A stretch of DNA of 64,000 nucleotides from Micavibrio aeruginosavorus EPB (GCF_000348745.1 NC_020812.1:1435444-1499443), one strand, 5' to 3'. Counted from the first letter of the stretch, positions 18,750 through 28,343 are shown. Notes: generated by a model not told the origin, from the sequence alone. Numbers and translations are program-made.

Positions 18750-19196
18750 ATGACAACGCTTTCCCCCGCAACAGTGACCCAAGCCCCCGGTGCCGCCACC
18801 ACGGTTGGATCAATCGTGCACGGCGATCCGAACAGTCTGTTCCAGGACGCCGGCATGGACACACCCGCCGTCGATACCGACCCGAATGCACAGGGCGGTT
18901 TGCAAAATATGATGTCCGCGCTTGGGGATGCGATTCCGCAACTGGGCCAAATGCTGAACCAGATTTTTGAAACCCTGATGGGTGCCTTCAAACAATCCGG
19001 ATCCTTTCTGGATCAGGGCAACAACAACACCCTGACGCAAAAGGTTATGGCGATGGAGGGTGTGTCCGCCAAGCTGGGTTTCGTGAACCCGCAAAATGGC
19101 GAAATCACCGTGGCCCAGCCACAGGCCCAAGGTCCGCAAAACCAAGCCCCGCAACTGGCCACACCTGCCCCGCAACAGCCGGGCCCCGGTATGTAA
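18750..19196 (+). CDS. Hypothetical protein, Gln/Pro-rich C-terminus
   Basis: A 148-aa protein. A helical, partly amphipathic middle (NMMSALGDAIPQLGQMLNQ, then FETLMGAFKQSG) is followed by a low-complexity tail rich in Gln, Pro and Ala. No signal peptide is visible. AGGTGA lies 5 bases before ATG 18750; GTG 18747 is an alternative. It lies 13 bases after the previous small gene. Proteins of this layout are often structural or secreted accessory proteins, but nothing here proves that, and I do not recognise the family. Confidence 0.65.
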   Translation: MTTLSPATVTQAPGAATTVGSIVHGDPNSLFQDAGMDTPAVDTDPNAQGGLQNMMSALGDAIPQLGQMLNQIFETLMGAFKQSGSFLDQGNNNTLTQKVMAMEGVSAKLGFVNPQNGEITVAQPQAQGPQNQAPQLATPAPQQPGPGM

Positions 19197-19302
19197 TATA
19201 ACCTGCTCATCACCGCCATATTCACGCCGCTTTTTTGTTTGACAGTGAAGCCTGCCGGGGATTATCCCTGCGCTTGAAACACCCCGTTGCAAAGAGCCCG
19301 TG

Positions 19303-19578
19303 ATGAGCCGCTACACCCTGACCCCCAAGGACACAGCCACCACCCGTGAACAGATGGAACATGCTGTTGTGGCCCATGGGCATATGCGCGTGGTCGAAAC
19401 CACCGACCGTCATATCGTTGTTGACGCCGACGGGGACACCATGCACGCCTTTGAAAAACGTAACCCGAACTGGTCAGTCTCCCGCGGGGCAGCGGTCTAT
19501 GCCGAAATTTCCCCACCCCGCATGACCTCCAGCATGTTGAAACGCATGCGTGACCGCCTGACCCGCAAGCCGGAATGA
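19303..19578 (+). CDS. Small hypothetical protein overlapping a P-loop kinase gene
   Basis: A 91-aa hydrophilic protein, MSRYTLTPKDTATTREQME onward, with a predicted beta-rich centre (RVVETTDRHIVVDADGD) and a basic C-terminus (KRMRDRLTRKPE). Its stop overlaps the next gene's start (ATGA), so translation is probably coupled. GTG 19300 is an alternative start. It could be an unrelated small protein or a partner of the kinase. I do not recognise the family. Confidence 0.65.
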   Translation: MSRYTLTPKDTATTREQMEHAVVAHGHMRVVETTDRHIVVDADGDTMHAFEKRNPNWSVSRGAAVYAEISPPRMTSSMLKRMRDRLTRKPE

Positions 19579-20162
19579 CCCACGCAATCCCCGAACACAT
19601 GATCGCCCTGCTACGCGACCGGTTCATTGGAAACCGGGCCGCATCCGATACGCCGACGGTGTATTGCATGGCGGGTATTCCGGGGTCGGGGAAAAGCACC
19701 TATGTCGATGCCGCCATCGCGCGCGGCGATTTCCCACGTGATGCCTTTATCCTGAATCCCGACCGCGTGATGGAGGCCCTGCCCGCCTACCATGACGATG
19801 TGGCCGCACTGGGCGCAATGGCTGCGTTCGAAAAATGGGAAATGCCCTGCCGCGAACTGGCCTATGATTTGCTGGATCAGGCCGCCGCCTTACGGTTGAA
19901 CGTCATCAAGGACATGGGCTGCGCCCGGCAGGAAAATTACGACATGCTGGCCCGGCTGAAATCATCGGGCTATCGCCTGCATATGATTCATCTGGATTGC
20001 CCGGTCGATCTGGCCCTGGCCCGCGTTCAAACCCGCGATCGCCATACCCCGGCAACCATGGTGAATGACCGCGCTGCATCCCTGTCCGCCTTGCTGCCCC
20101 TTTACCGGGAACTGGCGGATCATTTTATGTCAATTTCCATATCGCAAAAACAGGCCGCCTAA
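19575..20162 (+). CDS. Zeta-toxin-like P-loop kinase
   Basis: A 195-aa P-loop NTPase. The Walker A motif GIPGSGKST spans residues 34-42 (K40). FILNPDRVMEALPAY resembles the substrate loop of zeta-toxin-family kinases, and a later CPVDLALARVQTRDR lid-like arginine region is present. Zeta toxins phosphorylate UDP-N-acetylglucosamine, but many chromosomal relatives are metabolic kinases, so the substrate is unknown. It is coupled to the 91-aa gene by a 4-base overlap. Its 3' end overlaps the convergent sufE gene by 4 bases. Confidence 0.75.
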   Translation: MTHAIPEHMIALLRDRFIGNRAASDTPTVYCMAGIPGSGKSTYVDAAIARGDFPRDAFILNPDRVMEALPAYHDDVAALGAMAAFEKWEMPCRELAYDLLDQAAALRLNVIKDMGCARQENYDMLARLKSSGYRLHMIHLDCPVDLALARVQTRDRHTPATMVNDRAASLSALLPLYRELADHFMSISISQKQAA

Positions 20163-20566
20163 CCCAGGCGAGCCAAGGCCATAATCTTCTCCACCATGGC
20201 AAAGAAGCCATTGCGGCGGTTGGGCGATAAATGCTGGTCCAGCTCCAGATCGCTGAAAACCTGTTGAATATCCACAGATTCCACCCCGGCCCGGTCTTTG
20301 CCCTCATAGGCCAGCATCAGGATGTAAATCAGGCCCCGGATGATCTGGGCGTCGCTGTCGGCCTCAAAATGGAACCGCCCGTCCCGCCACCCGGCAATCA
20401 TCCAGACCTTGGACGTGCACCCCTTCACGAAGTGCTCATCCACCTTCAGCGCCGGATCCATCACTGGAACACGACGGCCCAAATCAATGATATAGCGGTA
20501 TTTATCCTCCCAGTCGTCAAACAGGGAAAAGCTGCCAATCAGGCCATCCAGCGTGGTTTCGGACAT
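20159..20566 (-). CDS. sufE: SufE family Fe-S cluster assembly protein
   Basis: A 135-aa SufE-like sulphur acceptor that takes persulphide sulphur from a SufS-type cysteine desulphurase for Fe-S cluster assembly. The conserved catalytic cysteine is C50 in HFVKGCTSKVW, followed by GRFHFEADSDAQIIRGL, both family hallmarks; SPNRRNGFFAMVEKI near the C-terminus is also typical. It has the normal length. No suf operon genes are nearby. The gene is convergent with the kinase gene and faces away from clpX, so its promoter is shared with or close to the clpX upstream region. Confidence 0.9.
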   Translation of the reverse strand: MSETTLDGLIGSFSLFDDWEDKYRYIIDLGRRVPVMDPALKVDEHFVKGCTSKVWMIAGWRDGRFHFEADSDAQIIRGLIYILMLAYEGKDRAGVESVDIQQVFSDLELDQHLSPNRRNGFFAMVEKIMALARLG

Positions 20567-20798
20567 GAAAACTTCACTATTCTTTAAGGGCTTGGGTCCA
20601 TTGATTATAATATAAGCCTAAGGATGGCAACTGGGCAGTCCCCGCCCTAGAGCGCATTCGAGCCTTGGCAAGACCTTGTCCGGCTTGAAAAAATGCACAA
20701 ACTCTATTGCAAAGGGGCTTGCGCCACTTCCAGCCAGTTGGCTAAATTGAAAGAAGACTGATTCTCACCCTCTCTATTTAAGAACGGACCTCCCGACA

Positions 20799-22094
20799 AT
20801 GAGTAAAGCCGGATCAAGCGATACCAAAAATACCCTGTACTGCTCCTTCTGCGGAAAGAGCCAGCACGAGGTCCGCAAGCTGATTGCTGGCCCGAACGTG
20901 TTCATTTGTAATGAATGCGTCGAGCTGTGCACCGATATCATTCGCGAGGAAGACAAGACCTCCATCGTCCGTTCCGGCGAAGGCGTCCCGACCCCGAGCG
21001 AGATCAAAGCCGTTCTGGATGATTACGTCATCGGCCAGGAACGCGCGAAGCGCATTCTGTCCGTGGCTGTTCACAACCACTATAAACGGATTGAATCCAA
21101 CACGGCGTCCGATGTTGAAATTGCGAAATCCAACATCCTGCTGGTTGGTCCGACCGGTTGCGGTAAGACCCTGCTGGCTCAATCCATGGCCCGTATTCTG
21201 GACGTGCCGTTCACCATGGCTGACGCCACCACCCTGACCGAAGCCGGTTATGTTGGCGAAGACGTTGAGAACATCGTCCTGAAACTGTTGCAGGCATGCG
21301 ATTACAACGTTGAACGCGCACAACGCGGCATCGTGTATATCGACGAGATCGACAAAATTTCCCGCAAGGGCGACAACCCGTCCATCACCCGCGACGTGTC
21401 GGGCGAAGGTGTTCAGCAGGCTTTGCTGAAACTGATGGAAGGCACCGTGGCTTCTGTTCCGCCGCAAGGTGGCCGTAAACACCCGCAACAGGAATTCCTG
21501 CAGGTGGACACGACCAACATCCTGTTCATCTGTGGTGGCGCATTCGCCGGGATCGAGCGTATCATCGCATCCCGCGGCAAGGGAACGGGGATTGGCTTTG
21601 GTGCCGATGTCCGTGACCCGGAAGACACCAAGGACCCGCAAATCCTGCGCGGGCTGGAGCCGGAAGATCTGATGAAATTCGGTTTGATCCCGGAATTCAT
21701 TGGCCGTCTGCCCGTTATTGCCACGCTGGACGATCTGGACGAAGCCGCATTGATCCAAATTTTGACCGAACCGAAAAACGCGCTGGTCAAACAATATGCC
21801 CGCCTGTTCGATATGGAGGGCGTCAACCTGCGCTTTACCGACGGTGCCCTGAAAGCCATCGCCCAACAAGCGATTGAGCGTAAAACCGGCGCCCGTGGTC
21901 TGCGGTCCATTCTGGAATCCATGTTGCTGGATACCATGTTCGAAATGCCGGACAAGGAAGATCTGGAAGAAGTGGTGATCGAAGAAAAAACCGTCACCGA
22001 GAAAAAAGCGCCGACCCTGGTCATGGCCGACAAAAAGAAGAAAAAGGCCAAGGACAAGGACGACGCCAAGGAATCCGAAGCCGCCGAGGCGTAA
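20799..22094 (+). CDS. clpX: ATP-dependent Clp protease ATP-binding subunit ClpX
   Basis: AAA+ unfoldase (431 aa) that feeds substrates to ClpP. The N-terminal zinc-binding domain has C15, C18, C37 and C40 (YCSFC and CNEC). Walker A is GPTGCGKT at 117-124, Walker B is VYIDEIDKI, and the GYVGEDVE pore loop and late [10 protein letters not shown] sensor-2 are visible. The C-terminus has an unusual 20-25 residue Lys/Asp/Glu-rich tail. The usual partner clpP is not upstream here; sufE lies divergently instead. TATAAT occurs at 20606-20611, with a poor -35 box. A strong terminator follows the gene. Confidence 0.97.
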   Translation: MSKAGSSDTKNTLYCSFCGKSQHEVRKLIAGPNVFICNECVELCTDIIREEDKTSIVRSGEGVPTPSEIKAVLDDYVIGQERAKRILSVAVHNHYKRIESNTASDVEIAKSNILLVGPTGCGKTLLAQSMARILDVPFTMADATTLTEAGYVGEDVENIVLKLLQACDYNVERAQRGIVYIDEIDKISRKGDNPSITRDVSGEGVQQALLKLMEGTVASVPPQGGRKHPQQEFLQVDTTNILFICGGAFAGIERIIASRGKGTGIGFGADVRDPEDTKDPQILRGLEPEDLMKFGLIPEFIGRLPVIATLDDLDEAALIQILTEPKNALVKQYARLFDMEGVNLRFTDGALKAIAQQAIERKTGARGLRSILESMLLDTMFEMPDKEDLEEVVIEEKTVTEKKAPTLVMADKKKKKAKDKDDAKESEAAEA

Positions 22095-22117
22095 GCCAAG
22101 GATATTCGATAAAGTTC

Positions 22118-22149
22118 AAAAGACGGGGCCCAAACGCCCCGTCTTTTTT
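22118..22149 (+). terminator. Intrinsic terminator of clpX
   Basis: GACGGGGC (22122-22129) pairs with GCCCCGTC (22136-22143), with flanking A/T pairs, and is followed by TTTTTT. Confidence 0.92.
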
Positions 22150-22293
22150 ATCTTCTACGGCACGCGCACTCCCACATATGTCAAACCCCTGATTAACTTG
22201 ATCTTATTCTTTGCTGATTTATAGTTTTGGGTGGCGTTTACGCACTGCAACGGTGCCGCCGCGTTGTATTCTAATTCGGGGGGTGACCACACC

Positions 22294-23256
22294 ATGCAAC
22301 ATCAGGCCAAAATCCAGTTTGACCCAAGCCGCACCTATCGCCTGATCACACGATCCGATATGGACGGTCTGGTCTGCGCCATTTTGTTGAAGGAACTGAA
22401 CCTGATCGACGACATCATGTTCGTCCACCCCAAAGACATGCAGGACGGAAAGATTGAGGTCACCGACCGCGATATTTCCACCAACTTGCCCTATGTCCCC
22501 GGCATTTACATGGCGTTCGACCACCATTCCAGCGAAGCCGAACGCCTGGACGGGATCAGCCCGGACAATCACATCATTGACATTCACGCCCCATCCGCCG
22601 CGCGCGTAGTTTACAATTATTTCGGCGGCCCCGCGACCTTCCCGCGCATCGGCCAAGATATGATGGCCGCCGTGGACAAGGCGGACTCCGCCGGGTTTAC
22701 GCGCGATGATATTTTGAACCCACAGGGCTGGGAACTGCTCAGCTTCCTGATGGATGCACGCACGGGCCTTGGCCGGTTCCGCGATTTCGGCATTTCCAAC
22801 TATCAATTGATGATGGAATTGATTGATTATTGCCGCGACCACACGATTGAACAAATTCTGGAACTGCCGCACGTCAAGGAGCGCGTTGATCTGTACGAAG
22901 CTCACAAGCTGAAAGCGCGTGAGCAGTTGGAAAAATGTTCCACCATCAATAAAAACCTGATCGTTCTGGATTTGCGCAACGAACCGCAAATCTGGGCGAC
23001 CAACCGTTTCATGCTGTACGCCCTGTTCCCCCAGTGCAACATTTCCATCCATGTGATGTGGGGCAAGAATGACCAGAACACCGTGTTCGCCACGGGTAAA
23101 TCCATCCTGAACCGCACCAGCAAAACCCATGTCGGCAATCTGATGCTGCGTTATGGCGGTGGCGGACACGATGCCGCCGGAACATGCCAGGTGGATAATG
23201 CCCGCGCCAATCAGGTTCTGGCCGAACTGATCGCAACAATCACAAAAGACGGTTAA
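22294..23256 (+). CDS. DHH-family phosphoesterase
   Basis: A 320-aa DHH/DHHA1-type phosphoesterase. Motif I is RSDMDGLVCA (D22, D24), the name-giving motif is AFDHH (D76-H78), and the C-terminal DHHA1 domain ends with the RNA/substrate-binding GGGHDAAG at 289-296. Members hydrolyse oligoribonucleotides, cyclic dinucleotides, pAp or polyphosphate; the exact substrate cannot be read from the sequence. ATG 22294 is preferred because GGGGGGTGA lies just upstream. Seven bases separate it from the photolyase gene, suggesting an operon with phr and ldcA. Confidence 0.85.
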   Translation: MQHQAKIQFDPSRTYRLITRSDMDGLVCAILLKELNLIDDIMFVHPKDMQDGKIEVTDRDISTNLPYVPGIYMAFDHHSSEAERLDGISPDNHIIDIHAPSAARVVYNYFGGPATFPRIGQDMMAAVDKADSAGFTRDDILNPQGWELLSFLMDARTGLGRFRDFGISNYQLMMELIDYCRDHTIEQILELPHVKERVDLYEAHKLKAREQLEKCSTINKNLIVLDLRNEPQIWATNRFMLYALFPQCNISIHVMWGKNDQNTVFATGKSILNRTSKTHVGNLMLRYGGGGHDAAGTCQVDNARANQVLAELIATITKDG

Positions 23257-23262
23257 GCCCCC

Positions 23263-24693
23263 ATGCTCGACTTTCCTGTCATCCTCTGGTTTCGGCAGGA
23301 TCTGCGTCTGCAGGATAATCCCGCGTATCACGCTGCTCTGGAATCCGGCTCGCCTATTCTGCCCGTCTTCATTCTTGATGACGACAATGCAGGCCCGTGG
23401 AAACGCGGCGCGGCCAGCCGGTGGTGGCTGTACCATTCTTTGTCGTCCCTGAACAAAAGCCTGCACGGTACGCTGGCGGTTTTTCGCGGGGATGCCACGA
23501 AAATTATTCCCGAACTGGTCGATGCCGCATGCGCTCACGCCGTGTTCTGGAACCGGTGTTACGAACCGTGGCGCATCGCGCGGGATTCAAAAATAAAAAC
23601 CGCGCTGGAACAATCCAGCATTGCCGTGAAAAGCAGCAATGCCAGCCTGCTCTATGAACCATGGACGATCAGCAAGGATGACGGCACACCGTATAAGGTC
23701 TTTACCCCCTTCTTCCGCAAGGGGTGCCTGGGCCACGGGGAACCGCCGCAACCGCTGGGCCTGCCGCATCATGTGCCCACATTTTTCCCGCGCCTGAAGC
23801 AATCGCTGCATATCGATGATCTGGATTTGCTGCCCTCAATCAAATGGGACAAGGGCTTCCACGATGTCTGGACCCCCGGTGAACACGGCGCGCGCGAACG
23901 GCTTGGACAATTCCTGGACCACGGGTTAAAGGGCTATAAAGAAGGCCGCAATCACCCGGACCGTGAGAACGTATCGCGCCTGTCACCACATTTGCATTTT
24001 GGCGAAATATCACCGCGCACCGTATGGCACGCCGTGCGTCACATGATGGAGGCCGACCCGGCCGTTGAAACGGACGGGGATTGCTTCCTGTCCGAATTGG
24101 GCTGGCGGGAATTTTCTTATTCCCTGCTCTACACCCATCCCGATTTGCCGACACAACCGCTGCAACAAAAATTCGCGGACTTTCCGTGGGACAAAAATAA
24201 CAAGGCGTTGCGGGCATGGCAAATGGGCCAAACCGGATACCCGATTGTGGATGCCGGGATGCGTCAGCTTTGGCAAACCGGGTGGATGCACAACCGCGTG
24301 CGTATGATTGTCGCGTCATTCCTGATCAAGGATTTGATGTTGCCGTGGACGGTGGGTGAGGAATGGTTCTGGGACACGCTGGTCGATGCCGATCTGGCCA
24401 ACAATGCCGCCAGTTGGCAATGGGTGGCCGGATGCGGGGCCGATGCCGCGCCCTATTTCCGCATTTTCAATCCTGTGACGCAGGGCACAAAATTCGACCC
24501 GGATGGTGATTATATTCGCGCATTCGTCCCCGAATTGGCCGCCCTGCCCGCCAAATATATCCATGAACCATGGACGGCCCCCGACAATGTGCTAAAACAA
24601 GCAGGTGTGCAGATGGGCAAAACCTATCCCATGCCGATTGTCGATCACAAAGCCGCCCGCGACCACGCGCTGGCTGTGTTTAAAGGATTATAA
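23263..24693 (+). CDS. phrB: Deoxyribodipyrimidine photo-lyase
   Basis: A 476-aa flavoprotein of the cryptochrome/photolyase family that uses blue light to split cyclobutane pyrimidine dimers. The N-terminal antenna-domain motif is WFRQDLRLQDNPA. The C-terminal FAD domain has SRLSPHLHFGEISPRTVWHA, FLSELGWREFSY, the run GYPIVDAGMRQLWQTGWMHN, RMIVASFLIKDL and WQWVAGCGADAAPYFRIFNP. The features fit a class I CPD photolyase rather than a cryptochrome. It lies between the DHH gene and ldcA with 1-base overlap at its stop, which implies a coupled transcript. Confidence 0.95.
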   Translation: MLDFPVILWFRQDLRLQDNPAYHAALESGSPILPVFILDDDNAGPWKRGAASRWWLYHSLSSLNKSLHGTLAVFRGDATKIIPELVDAACAHAVFWNRCYEPWRIARDSKIKTALEQSSIAVKSSNASLLYEPWTISKDDGTPYKVFTPFFRKGCLGHGEPPQPLGLPHHVPTFFPRLKQSLHIDDLDLLPSIKWDKGFHDVWTPGEHGARERLGQFLDHGLKGYKEGRNHPDRENVSRLSPHLHFGEISPRTVWHAVRHMMEADPAVETDGDCFLSELGWREFSYSLLYTHPDLPTQPLQQKFADFPWDKNNKALRAWQMGQTGYPIVDAGMRQLWQTGWMHNRVRMIVASFLIKDLMLPWTVGEEWFWDTLVDADLANNAASWQWVAGCGADAAPYFRIFNPVTQGTKFDPDGDYIRAFVPELAALPAKYIHEPWTAPDNVLKQAGVQMGKTYPMPIVDHKAARDHALAVFKGL

Positions 24694-25631
24694 TGATGGC
24701 CCCCAAAAAACCGATTTTACCGCCCGCGCTCAACCCCGGCGATACAATCGGCATCATGGCCCCATCATCCCGCCGCGAAAAAGCGGAAGTCACCGAATTT
24801 GAATCCATCCTGACCGCGCGCGGGTTTAATGTGTACGTCCACCCGCAAACATTGGCCCGCCACCACCAGACCGCCGGAACAACCGCACAGCGTGTCGATG
24901 CGTTGCATGATTTGTTCCGTGATAAAGCCATCAATGCCATTTTCACCGCCGGCGGCGGCAACCGTGCCACCACGATGTTGCAACATCTGGATATGGACTT
25001 GATCCGCAAGAACCCCAAAATCCTGATCGGCTACAGCGACGTGACATCCCTGCTGGGTGCCATTAACAAGGACACCGGGTTGGTCACATTCCACGGCCCC
25101 GTTGCCTCCCGCCTGCGCCGCCCGATGCCAAAGGCGCAACTGGATCAATGTTTCAACATGCTGGCCGGACAATCCGACCCCATCCCCATGAACCGCGCCG
25201 CAGTGTTAAAGGGGGGATCGGTAACCGGGCGCTTGGTGGGCGGAAATCTCAGCCTGATGACCTGCCTGCTCGGCACGCCGTGGCAACCGAACTTCAAGGG
25301 CGCGATCCTGTTTCTGGAAGATTGCTTCGAAGAAACATCGCGCATCGACCGCATGCTGGTCCATTTGGATAATGCGGGTGCGTTTGATGATATTGCCGGG
25401 CTGGTCATGGGCAAGTTTTCGGATCTGCAGGACACCGGAAAAACAAAATTTGGATACCCCCTGAAAGAAATCATCACCGAACGGCTGGACGGACGCAAAA
25501 TCCCCGCCATCATGAACGCCCCGTTCGGCCATGCGAAGGATTTGTACACCATCCCCTTTGGCGCCAGCGCAACACTGACCGCGCGCGAGGGCAAAAGCAC
25601 CCTGTCCTTCCCAGCGCCTGTTGTGAAGTAA
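24693..25631 (+). CDS. ldcA: LD-carboxypeptidase (peptidase S66)
   Basis: A 312-aa serine peptidase of the S66 family that removes the terminal D-alanine from murein tetrapeptides during peptidoglycan recycling, normally in the cytoplasm. The catalytic triad is visible: S115 in GYSDVTSLL, E209 in LFLEDCFEE and H280 in NAPFGHAKD. No signal peptide is seen, as expected. Its ATG overlaps the photolyase stop by one base; ATG 24696 is an alternative. The family could also include microcin-immunity MccF-like members, but recycling is the simplest reading. Confidence 0.92.
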   Translation: MMAPKKPILPPALNPGDTIGIMAPSSRREKAEVTEFESILTARGFNVYVHPQTLARHHQTAGTTAQRVDALHDLFRDKAINAIFTAGGGNRATTMLQHLDMDLIRKNPKILIGYSDVTSLLGAINKDTGLVTFHGPVASRLRRPMPKAQLDQCFNMLAGQSDPIPMNRAAVLKGGSVTGRLVGGNLSLMTCLLGTPWQPNFKGAILFLEDCFEETSRIDRMLVHLDNAGAFDDIAGLVMGKFSDLQDTGKTKFGYPLKEIITERLDGRKIPAIMNAPFGHAKDLYTIPFGASATLTAREGKSTLSFPAPVVK

Positions 25632-25753
25632 ACCCTCATCATCCCTGACCCAATCAACGCGCCTTGCCCCCCCCTCTTGTCGTACTGGGCAAGTTCTGTC
25701 ACGCTCCTATATCATTAAGACCTGCGTAACCCCTTGCCCCGTCCCGGTGCGCC

Positions 25754-26704
25754 ATGACCGAAACACCCGTGAACCATCCGATCCGCGTCGCCCTGTTCAT
25801 TTCCGGCAGCGTCCTGTTTTTTGCCATCATGAACATGTTTGTCAAACTGGCGGCCGAAACCGGGTTGCCGGTGCCACAAATCCTGTTTTTCCGCAGTGTC
25901 ATCGGCCTTCTGCCCATCCTGTTCCTGATGGCCCAGCGCCGGAATCTGGACCTGTTTAAAACCACGCGGCACAGCGGCCATTTTGTCCGCAGCTTTGTCG
26001 GTTTCTTCTCGATGTGCTGTTTCTTCTGGTCCTTTGCCCTGTTGCCGCTGGCCAATGCGACGGCCATTCACTTTGCGTCCCCGTTGATCCTGACGGCTCT
26101 GGCCGTGTTACTGCTGGATGAAAAGGTTGGCCCCCATCGCTGGGCGGCCGTTATTATCGGCTTGTGTGCGGTTCTGTTCATGTTGCAACCCGCCGGAAAT
26201 GGCGACCCGATTGGCTCGCTGGTCGCCATGTGCGCGGCCATCCTTGGGGCCTTTGCCATGATCGCCGTGCGGAAACTGGGCGATACGGAACATGCGTTGA
26301 CCATCGCGTTTTACTTCACCCTTTATTGCGTGTTTTTAAGCGGGGTTTGGACCCTCTTCATCTGGCAGACGCCAACCCTGCCCGGATTGGCCTATATGGT
26401 CGCCACCGGGCTGCTGGGCGGGCTGGGGCAAGTCTGGCTGACCTACGCCTATGCCAAGGCCCCGGCGGCCTTTGTCAGCGTCTTTTCCTATCTGTCGATT
26501 GTCTTCGTCACCGTGCTGGACATCGCCGTCTGGGGCCATGTGCCGCCATGGCAGGTTGGTGTGGGCAGTGTGGTTGTGATGGGGTGCGGTATGTACATCG
26601 TCTACCGCGAAACCCGCAAACGCGCCCCGCTGGCCTCGGAAACCATGCCCTGCACCGAGGGCGAAGCCGCCCCGACCGAAGCCGATCGGCAAAATCCGGT
26701 TTAA
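25754..26704 (+). CDS. EamA/DMT-family transporter
   Basis: A 316-aa inner-membrane protein with about ten hydrophobic segments arranged as two EamA repeats, for example LILTALAVLLLDEKVGPHRW at the end of the first repeat. This is the drug/metabolite transporter superfamily. The last 25 residues are a hydrophilic cytoplasmic tail. The substrate is not predictable; members export amino acids, nucleosides or S-adenosylmethionine, among others. It is a monocistronic-looking gene 122 bases after ldcA. Confidence 0.9.
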   Translation: MTETPVNHPIRVALFISGSVLFFAIMNMFVKLAAETGLPVPQILFFRSVIGLLPILFLMAQRRNLDLFKTTRHSGHFVRSFVGFFSMCCFFWSFALLPLANATAIHFASPLILTALAVLLLDEKVGPHRWAAVIIGLCAVLFMLQPAGNGDPIGSLVAMCAAILGAFAMIAVRKLGDTEHALTIAFYFTLYCVFLSGVWTLFIWQTPTLPGLAYMVATGLLGGLGQVWLTYAYAKAPAAFVSVFSYLSIVFVTVLDIAVWGHVPPWQVGVGSVVVMGCGMYIVYRETRKRAPLASETMPCTEGEAAPTEADRQNPV

Positions 26705-26769
26705 GGGGTCTTTATTTCCCGCCCCGCCCATGGCATAAAACCCCCGCGTAAAGTTAGGGAATTGCCGCC

Positions 26770-27108
26770 ATGACCTTTGTTGTCACCGATGTCTGCATCA
26801 TGTGCAAACACACTGATTGCGTCGAAGTCTGCCCCGTAGATTGCTTCTACGAGGGGGAAAACACATTGGTTATCCACCCCGACGAATGCATTGATTGCGG
26901 CGTGTGCGAGCCGGAATGCCCCATTGACGCAATCAAGCCGGATTCCGACCCGGAAGCCGATAAGTGGCTGGAAATGAACAGAAAATATTCTGAACTCTGG
27001 CCCGTCCTGACCCGGAAGAAGGATGCGATGCCCGACGCCGAAAAATATAAGGACGTAAAAAATAAATATCAGGACTGGTTTAGCCCGAATCCGGGCGACG
27101 GCGACTAA
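26770..27108 (+). CDS. fdxA: 7Fe ferredoxin FdxA
   Basis: A 112-aa ferredoxin with one [3Fe-4S] and one [4Fe-4S] cluster. The N-terminal cysteines C9, C12, C17, C21 and C25 include the irregular [17 protein letters not shown] spacing of FdxA, and C40, C43, C46 and C50 form the second [11 protein letters not shown] set. The C-terminal 50 residues are the acidic helical tail of alphaproteobacterial FdxA. It acts as a soluble electron carrier. The electron partner is not apparent here. Confidence 0.95.
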   Translation: MTFVVTDVCIMCKHTDCVEVCPVDCFYEGENTLVIHPDECIDCGVCEPECPIDAIKPDSDPEADKWLEMNRKYSELWPVLTRKKDAMPDAEKYKDVKNKYQDWFSPNPGDGD

Positions 27109-27183
27109 GATCGCGTTTAAAACCCCTGTGTTTCTGCGGAATATGCCCTGCATACGCCGTTATTTTTCATATAAATATAAACC

Positions 27184-27212
27184 TTGAAATTTTACCTTTT
27201 TTTCACTATATT
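27184..27212 (+). promoter_or_regulatory. Sigma-70-type promoter for carD
   Basis: TTGAAA (27184-27189), a 17-base spacer, then TATATT (27207-27212). Predicted transcription would begin near 27219, about 160 bases before the carD start codon, leaving a long 5' leader of unknown role. Confidence 0.7.
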
Positions 27213-27378
27213 GGCCGACATGCTCAACGGCGGGCGCGTGCGGGACGCTACTTCATCCCCTGCCTCAGCTTCCTTTTATAAGGATCTGAAACACCTCGCT
27301 TTCGCCGTTTTGCAGCCTGCCGGAGTACCGGCCAGAATTTGAGTAATGGACCCCTATCAGACGGAGAAGGTGCAGACC

Positions 27379-27921
27379 ATGGCGAATGATAATGTTGACT
27401 TCCGCAAAGGTGACTACGTTGTATACCCGGCCCACGGTGTTGGTCAGGTCGAAGGGATTGAAACCCAGACGATCGGTGGGATGGAAGTCAAACTGTATGC
27501 CGTGACGTTCGAGAAGGACCGCATGCGCCTGAAGATTCCAGTTTTCAAAGCGAAGACGGCTGGCCTGCGCAAACTCAGCTCCAGCGACCGCCTGAAAGAC
27601 GCGATGAAAACCCTGCAAGGCCGCGCCCGCGTGCGCCGCACCATGTGGAGCCGCCGCGCCCAGGAATACGAAACCAAAATCAATTCCGGTGATCCGGTTG
27701 CGATTGCCGAAGTTCTGCGCGACCTGAAACGCAGCAACGACGAAACCGAACAATCCTACAGCGAACGCCAAATCTATCAGAGCGCGTTGGAGCGCCTGGC
27801 CCGCGAAGTCGCCGCCGTTCAGAAAATCACGGAAGTGAAAGCCGCTGAACAGCTGGAAGACATGCTGGGCAAAAAGAAAGATAAAGCCGTGAAAGACGAC
27901 GTGGAAAAAGAAGCCGCGTAA
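27379..27921 (+). CDS. carD: CarD/CdnL-family transcription regulator
   Basis: A 180-aa RNA-polymerase-binding regulator. The N-terminal CarD Tudor-like domain includes DFRKGDYVVYPAHGVGQVEG and RLKIPVFKA. The helical C-terminal part includes RRTMWSRRAQEYETKI with the tryptophan that contacts promoter DNA in this family. CarD/CdnL proteins stabilise open complexes at many promoters, notably rRNA genes. ATG 27379 is preferred over 27346 because GGAGAAGG lies 8 bases upstream. It has its own promoter and terminator, so it is monocistronic. Confidence 0.93.
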   Translation: MANDNVDFRKGDYVVYPAHGVGQVEGIETQTIGGMEVKLYAVTFEKDRMRLKIPVFKAKTAGLRKLSSSDRLKDAMKTLQGRARVRRTMWSRRAQEYETKINSGDPVAIAEVLRDLKRSNDETEQSYSERQIYQSALERLAREVAAVQKITEVKAAEQLEDMLGKKKDKAVKDDVEKEAA

Positions 27922-27960
27922 TTCACCGCACAGACTTTATCCCCCCAAGGATAACCAAGG

Positions 27961-27995
27961 GAGCGCGAACGCAGGTTCGCGCTTCTTTGCTTTTG
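27961..27995 (+). terminator. Intrinsic terminator of carD
   Basis: AGCGCGAAC (27962-27970) pairs with GTTCGCGCT (27975-27983) around a GCAG loop; the T-rich tract TCTTTGCTTTT follows. Confidence 0.88.
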
Positions 27996-28026
27996 TATTG
28001 CACCATCGTCATCCCCACCCCCAATA

Positions 28027-28113
28027 GTCATCCCCGCCTTGTGCGGGGATCCGGGGACACATGGTCAATATTATCCCAACCCATTCCGGATCCCCGCACA
28101 AGGCGGGGATGAC
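28027..28113. repeat. Double-hairpin extragenic repeat (GTCAT family, copy 2)
   Basis: Perfect 28-base inverted repeats at 28027-28054 and 28086-28113 (GTCATCCCCGCCTTGTGCGG and so on), each of which is itself a hairpin (CCCCGC...GCGGGG). 31 bases lie between them. The element lies in the carD-phosphatase-like intergenic region. Confidence 0.9.
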
Positions 28114-28245
28114 GCATTAAAAATCCAGATAACTCATTTTTACTCAAGCCCATATACAAAATTCCTCACCCACAACATCATCACAACCCCACACAACAAC
28201 GCACTGATTCTGTGCAGCTTTTCGCGGTGTGACATAAAAATACTC

Positions 28246-28273
28246 TTGTGTGCCACAGGCCCCCTCCTATACT
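28246..28273 (+). promoter_or_regulatory. Candidate promoter of the phosphatase-like gene
   Basis: TTGTGT (28246-28251), 16-base spacer, TATACT (28268-28273). The -10 box is good and the -35 box mediocre. It lies about 70 bases upstream of the preferred GTG start at 28344. Confidence 0.45.
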
Positions 28274-28343
28274 AGGAATTGATTCTGCACCTGTGGAATC
28301 AGCGTTTTGCCCATCACCCTTTTTATTTTGGTTCGCTTCCATC

